64,000 nucleotides of DNA from Coprococcus comes ATCC 27758 (GTDB lineage Bacteria > Bacillota > Clostridia > Lachnospirales > Lachnospiraceae), in contig NZ_CP102277.1 in NCBI RefSeq assembly GCF_025149785.1, positions 2,852,001 through 2,916,000 on the forward strand, given 5' to 3'. The notes below the pieces were generated by a model, which was given only the letters and a program-made list of their open reading frames with translations, was not told where the DNA came from and did no database searches. Of this stretch, positions 62,142-64,000 are shown piece after piece (the first letter of the stretch is position 1; the number at the start of each line of letters is the position of its first letter). Made by a program: the position numbers and the translations under genes.

Positions 62142-62927
62142 TTATTTTTTATCCGGTTCTTCTTCTCTGAGTTCTTTCATCTTTCTGAAATACGAACTCA
62201 TCTCATCTGCCATTCCCGAAAGCCTGTTCAGCAGTCCGGAAAACTCCGTCAGCATCTCATCATCCTTGTAATACGGATACACAATATCATGGTCAATCTC
62301 GCTCCATCCTTCTTCAAAAAGCGTTCTGCCCTGAATTTCCAGATAGTATCCGTGATACTTGATAATATAATGCAGTGAACGGTAATACCCGCCTGTCCGC
62401 ACTTCAATCTGCGTACTGTCATAAATCCTTGTATCCCCGGAACGCTTGTATACTTTTGGACGTTCTGCGATATAGCAGTGCTCCGGATCCTCATCAAAAT
62501 CCCGCAGCCTGTCCTCTATATAATTGTTCGGATCATTTTCAAACATCGAAGTGATGAACTTATGAAAATGGATCCAGTCCTCCCGGTAAAGGAAGAAAAC
62601 CCTGATACCAATCAAATCTGTGATGTATTTGTGGTAATTCGATTTGTTGATATGTTCAAATTTTGCATAATTTTCTTTCCGCTTCCGAATGATCTTTTCC
62701 AGAAGGTGCATTGGATTCTTGGTTCTGTAACGGTATGAATGGATCCCTGCCCGCTCAATATCATAAATATATTCATCTACAAATTCTTTTCCCAGATGAC
62801 GGAACAATTTCGTTTTTGACATATAATCTTCATAGATCTCTGTCAGCTCCTCCCAGGAAATCCGGGCAGCCGTAAGGTCATCCTCTGTCAGATTACAGGT
62901 TTTCAGAAATTCCTCTTTATTGATCAT
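62142..62927 (-). CDS. RelA/SpoT-domain alarmone synthetase-like protein
   Basis: A 261-residue protein MINKEEFLKTCNLTEDDLTA with a RelA_SpoT nucleotidyltransferase domain: YRYRTKNPMHLLEKIIRKRK, YITDLIGIRVFFLYREDWIH, STQIEVRTGGYYRSLHYIIK and EIQGRTLFEEGWSEIDHDIV. The last motif is normally E(V/I)QxRT...AWAExxH; Trp/Ser variation is seen but Glu, Gln, Arg and the final Glu/His remain. No HD hydrolase or TGS/ACT domain, so it is like a small alarmone synthetase. The ATG overlaps the upstream stop by 11 bases, which ties its synthesis to the translation-factor/nuclease gene. Confidence 0.85.
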   Translation of the reverse strand: MINKEEFLKTCNLTEDDLTAARISWEELTEIYEDYMSKTKLFRHLGKEFVDEYIYDIERAGIHSYRYRTKNPMHLLEKIIRKRKENYAKFEHINKSNYHKYITDLIGIRVFFLYREDWIHFHKFITSMFENDPNNYIEDRLRDFDEDPEHCYIAERPKVYKRSGDTRIYDSTQIEVRTGGYYRSLHYIIKYHGYYLEIQGRTLFEEGWSEIDHDIVYPYYKDDEMLTEFSGLLNRLSGMADEMSSYFRKMKELREEEPDKK

Positions 62928-64000
62928 TTGCTCTCTCACCCAATTCTTTCCGGCCCATGCGGACCTCTTCCATATGACCGGCAAGCTCTCTGTCCATATG
63001 ATCGAACAGATAATTTTTCGCACTCTCTTTGTGAAGCTCCCATTCTTCCTGAATCTGCCGGTTCACGATCTTCACCTCTTCCAGGAACTCCCGGGAAGAT
63101 ATGATCGTACCTCCCTGTCCCTGTGTGATCACCTGTTCCACACCATCTGATGTAACTACCGTCACATGATACTTTCTTCCGACTTCATGTACTACCTTTT
63201 CAATGTACATATCCGCCGTCTCAGCTTCTTTTGTATACACAACATGAATGTTATGGTATTTGAAGATTTCCATTGCTTCGCCTTCAACCTTGTAGGCATC
63301 AAATACCAGGATCAGAGGATAGTTCTTGAACCCCTGATAATTGCAAAGCACATCCATCAGTTTATTTCTTGCTGCTTCAATATTCTCTTTTGCCAGTTCT
63401 TTCAGATCCTCCCATGCGAAAATAACATTATAACCATCTACCAGCAAATATTCCTGTACGCCTTCTTCATCTTTCTTTGCTTTTGGCGTTTTCCCTGCAG
63501 TCACAGTCTTTGGAAGACGATCGGCTTTTCTCTCTACCCGTCCGTAAGTCCGGATAAAAATCTCTTCCAGTTCCCTGTCTTCTCTGGCATTACGTGCATA
63601 ATGCCTGCCGCCTCTGGCTGCTGCTTCTGCTGATCCGCTTTTCTCCTTGCGTAAATTTACCGGTACAGTCTCATCCAGACTTTTTTCTGTCTCTCCTGCC
63701 AGCCTTTTCCGCTCTTCCAGGATTTTCGGAAGCTGTGCCTCAATATGCATATGTTCCGGCACTTCCTGCCACGGTACATTATATCCTGCTCCATGAGCAC
63801 AGAATACAGAGCCCGTCGGATTCTCCACATCCCGTTCCGGATCGTAACCAATCGCCTCTACAACCTCGTCCTGGTTATGGCATGGAAAATATCCCTTCAG
63901 CGTACAGAACAGTTTCCCTCTTCCTCTGCTGTATGTGGTTACTTCTCTCTGATAATCCTGCATTTCAGACACCGGTGCACTTCCGGTGACCACAGCCATA
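62917..64000 (-). CDS. TetM/EF-G-like translation factor C-terminus fused to NYN (YacP/Rae1-like) nuclease domain; runs off right edge
   Basis: The visible 360 residues begin inside domain IV/V of a ribosomal-protection-type GTPase (SAPVSEMQDYQREVTTYSRG, RGKLFCTLKGYFPCHNQDEV, VFCAHGAGYNVPWQEVPEHM). After a charged linker (about 95-180) comes an NYN nuclease domain: EYLLVDGYNVIFAWEDLKEL, YPLILVFDAYKVEG, TADMYIEKVVHEVGRKYHVT, VVTSDGVEQVITQGQGG, with the conserved Asp residues of the PIN/NYN fold, like YacP/Rae1. The GTPase part lies beyond base 64000. Rae1 cuts mRNA in the ribosomal A site, and TetM proteins bind the same site, so the fusion would place the nuclease there. Tetracycline protection is not implied. 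Confidence 0.82.
   Translation of the reverse strand, partial: MAVVTGSAPVSEMQDYQREVTTYSRGRGKLFCTLKGYFPCHNQDEVVEAIGYDPERDVENPTGSVFCAHGAGYNVPWQEVPEHMHIEAQLPKILEERKRLAGETEKSLDETVPVNLRKEKSGSAEAAARGGRHYARNAREDRELEEIFIRTYGRVERKADRLPKTVTAGKTPKAKKDEEGVQEYLLVDGYNVIFAWEDLKELAKENIEAARNKLMDVLCNYQGFKNYPLILVFDAYKVEGEAMEIFKYHNIHVVYTKEAETADMYIEKVVHEVGRKYHVTVVTSDGVEQVITQGQGGTIISSREFLEEVKIVNRQIQEEWELHKESAKNYLFDHMDRELAGHMEEVRMGRKELGERANDQ

Noticed and set aside
62917-64000. Tetracycline resistance gene (tetM-like)
   Set aside because: The TetM similarity is in the C-terminal part of a fusion with an NYN nuclease; such housekeeping-like fusions need not confer resistance and the GTPase part is not visible.

Overview
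The window looks like chromosomal DNA of a low-to-moderate GC Firmicute, most likely an anaerobic gut clostridium of the Lachnospiraceae. This rests on the ribosomal gene order rpmG-secE-nusG-rplK-rplA-rplJ-rplL-rpoB, strong AGGAGG-type ribosome binding sites, sigma-A promoters with 16-18 bp spacers, and the gene families present: BMP nucleoside transporter, AGCS and AEC carriers, two-part ThrE, MMPL exporter, TetM-like/NYN fusion and VbhA/Fic remnants. No tRNA, rRNA or CRISPR array was found. The assignment is inference from gene content.

Layout. 1-6.4 kb (minus): core transcription/translation cluster with L10 leader, attenuators, separate promoters for rpmG, rplJ and rpoB, and an ldh gene placed between rplA and rplJ. 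6.5-20.2 kb: ThrE exporter, an AraC regulator divergent from an MFS carrier, a compact ArsC-like/DUF3841/DUF3841 operon, a broken YkvI-type permease behind an iron alcohol dehydrogenase, pgi, an MMPL exporter with a TetR-type double operator, and a CodB-like permease downstream of a phosphoribosyltransferase-like gene. 20.4-31.05 kb (minus): an eleven-gene operon with a complete BMP/Nup-type nucleoside ABC importer, a nucleoside phosphorylase, a PfkB kinase, an isochorismatase-fold hydrolase, a BtpA/SgcQ TIM barrel, an iron alcohol dehydrogenase, a TrpA-like aldolase/lyase and a GntR repressor. This is the best candidate for an undescribed catabolic pathway.

31-43.5 kb: AEC carrier, a short Hcp-like Cys protein, a complete IS607-type element (serine recombinase plus TnpB), a short deformylase-like gene with a 45-bp palindrome in its leader, a DUF1653 protein, a deletion scar holding FAH, DapA and IclR remnants, a sodium/alanine symporter, a broken HD-GYP gene, an S15 peptidase and a membrane-anchored EEP phosphatase. 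43.5-51 kb (minus): dicarboxylate symporter and a five-gene sugar ABC operon ending in an AraR-like repressor. 51.2-55 kb (plus): MarR-MATE efflux pair and an XRE-aminotransferase fusion, followed by a 152-bp fully nested inverted repeat.

55.2-64 kb (minus): a protease-less Lon-like AAA protein with an altered Walker B, sbcDC, two eroded toxin/mobile-type pseudogenes, and at the right edge the C-terminal part of a TetM/EF-G-like translation factor fused to an NYN/YacP (Rae1-like) nuclease domain, overlapping a RelA/SpoT-type alarmone synthetase gene. Five decayed loci in one 64-kb window (YkvI, FAH/DapA/IclR, HD-GYP, HTH/AAA, VbhA/Fic) point to continuing gene loss.
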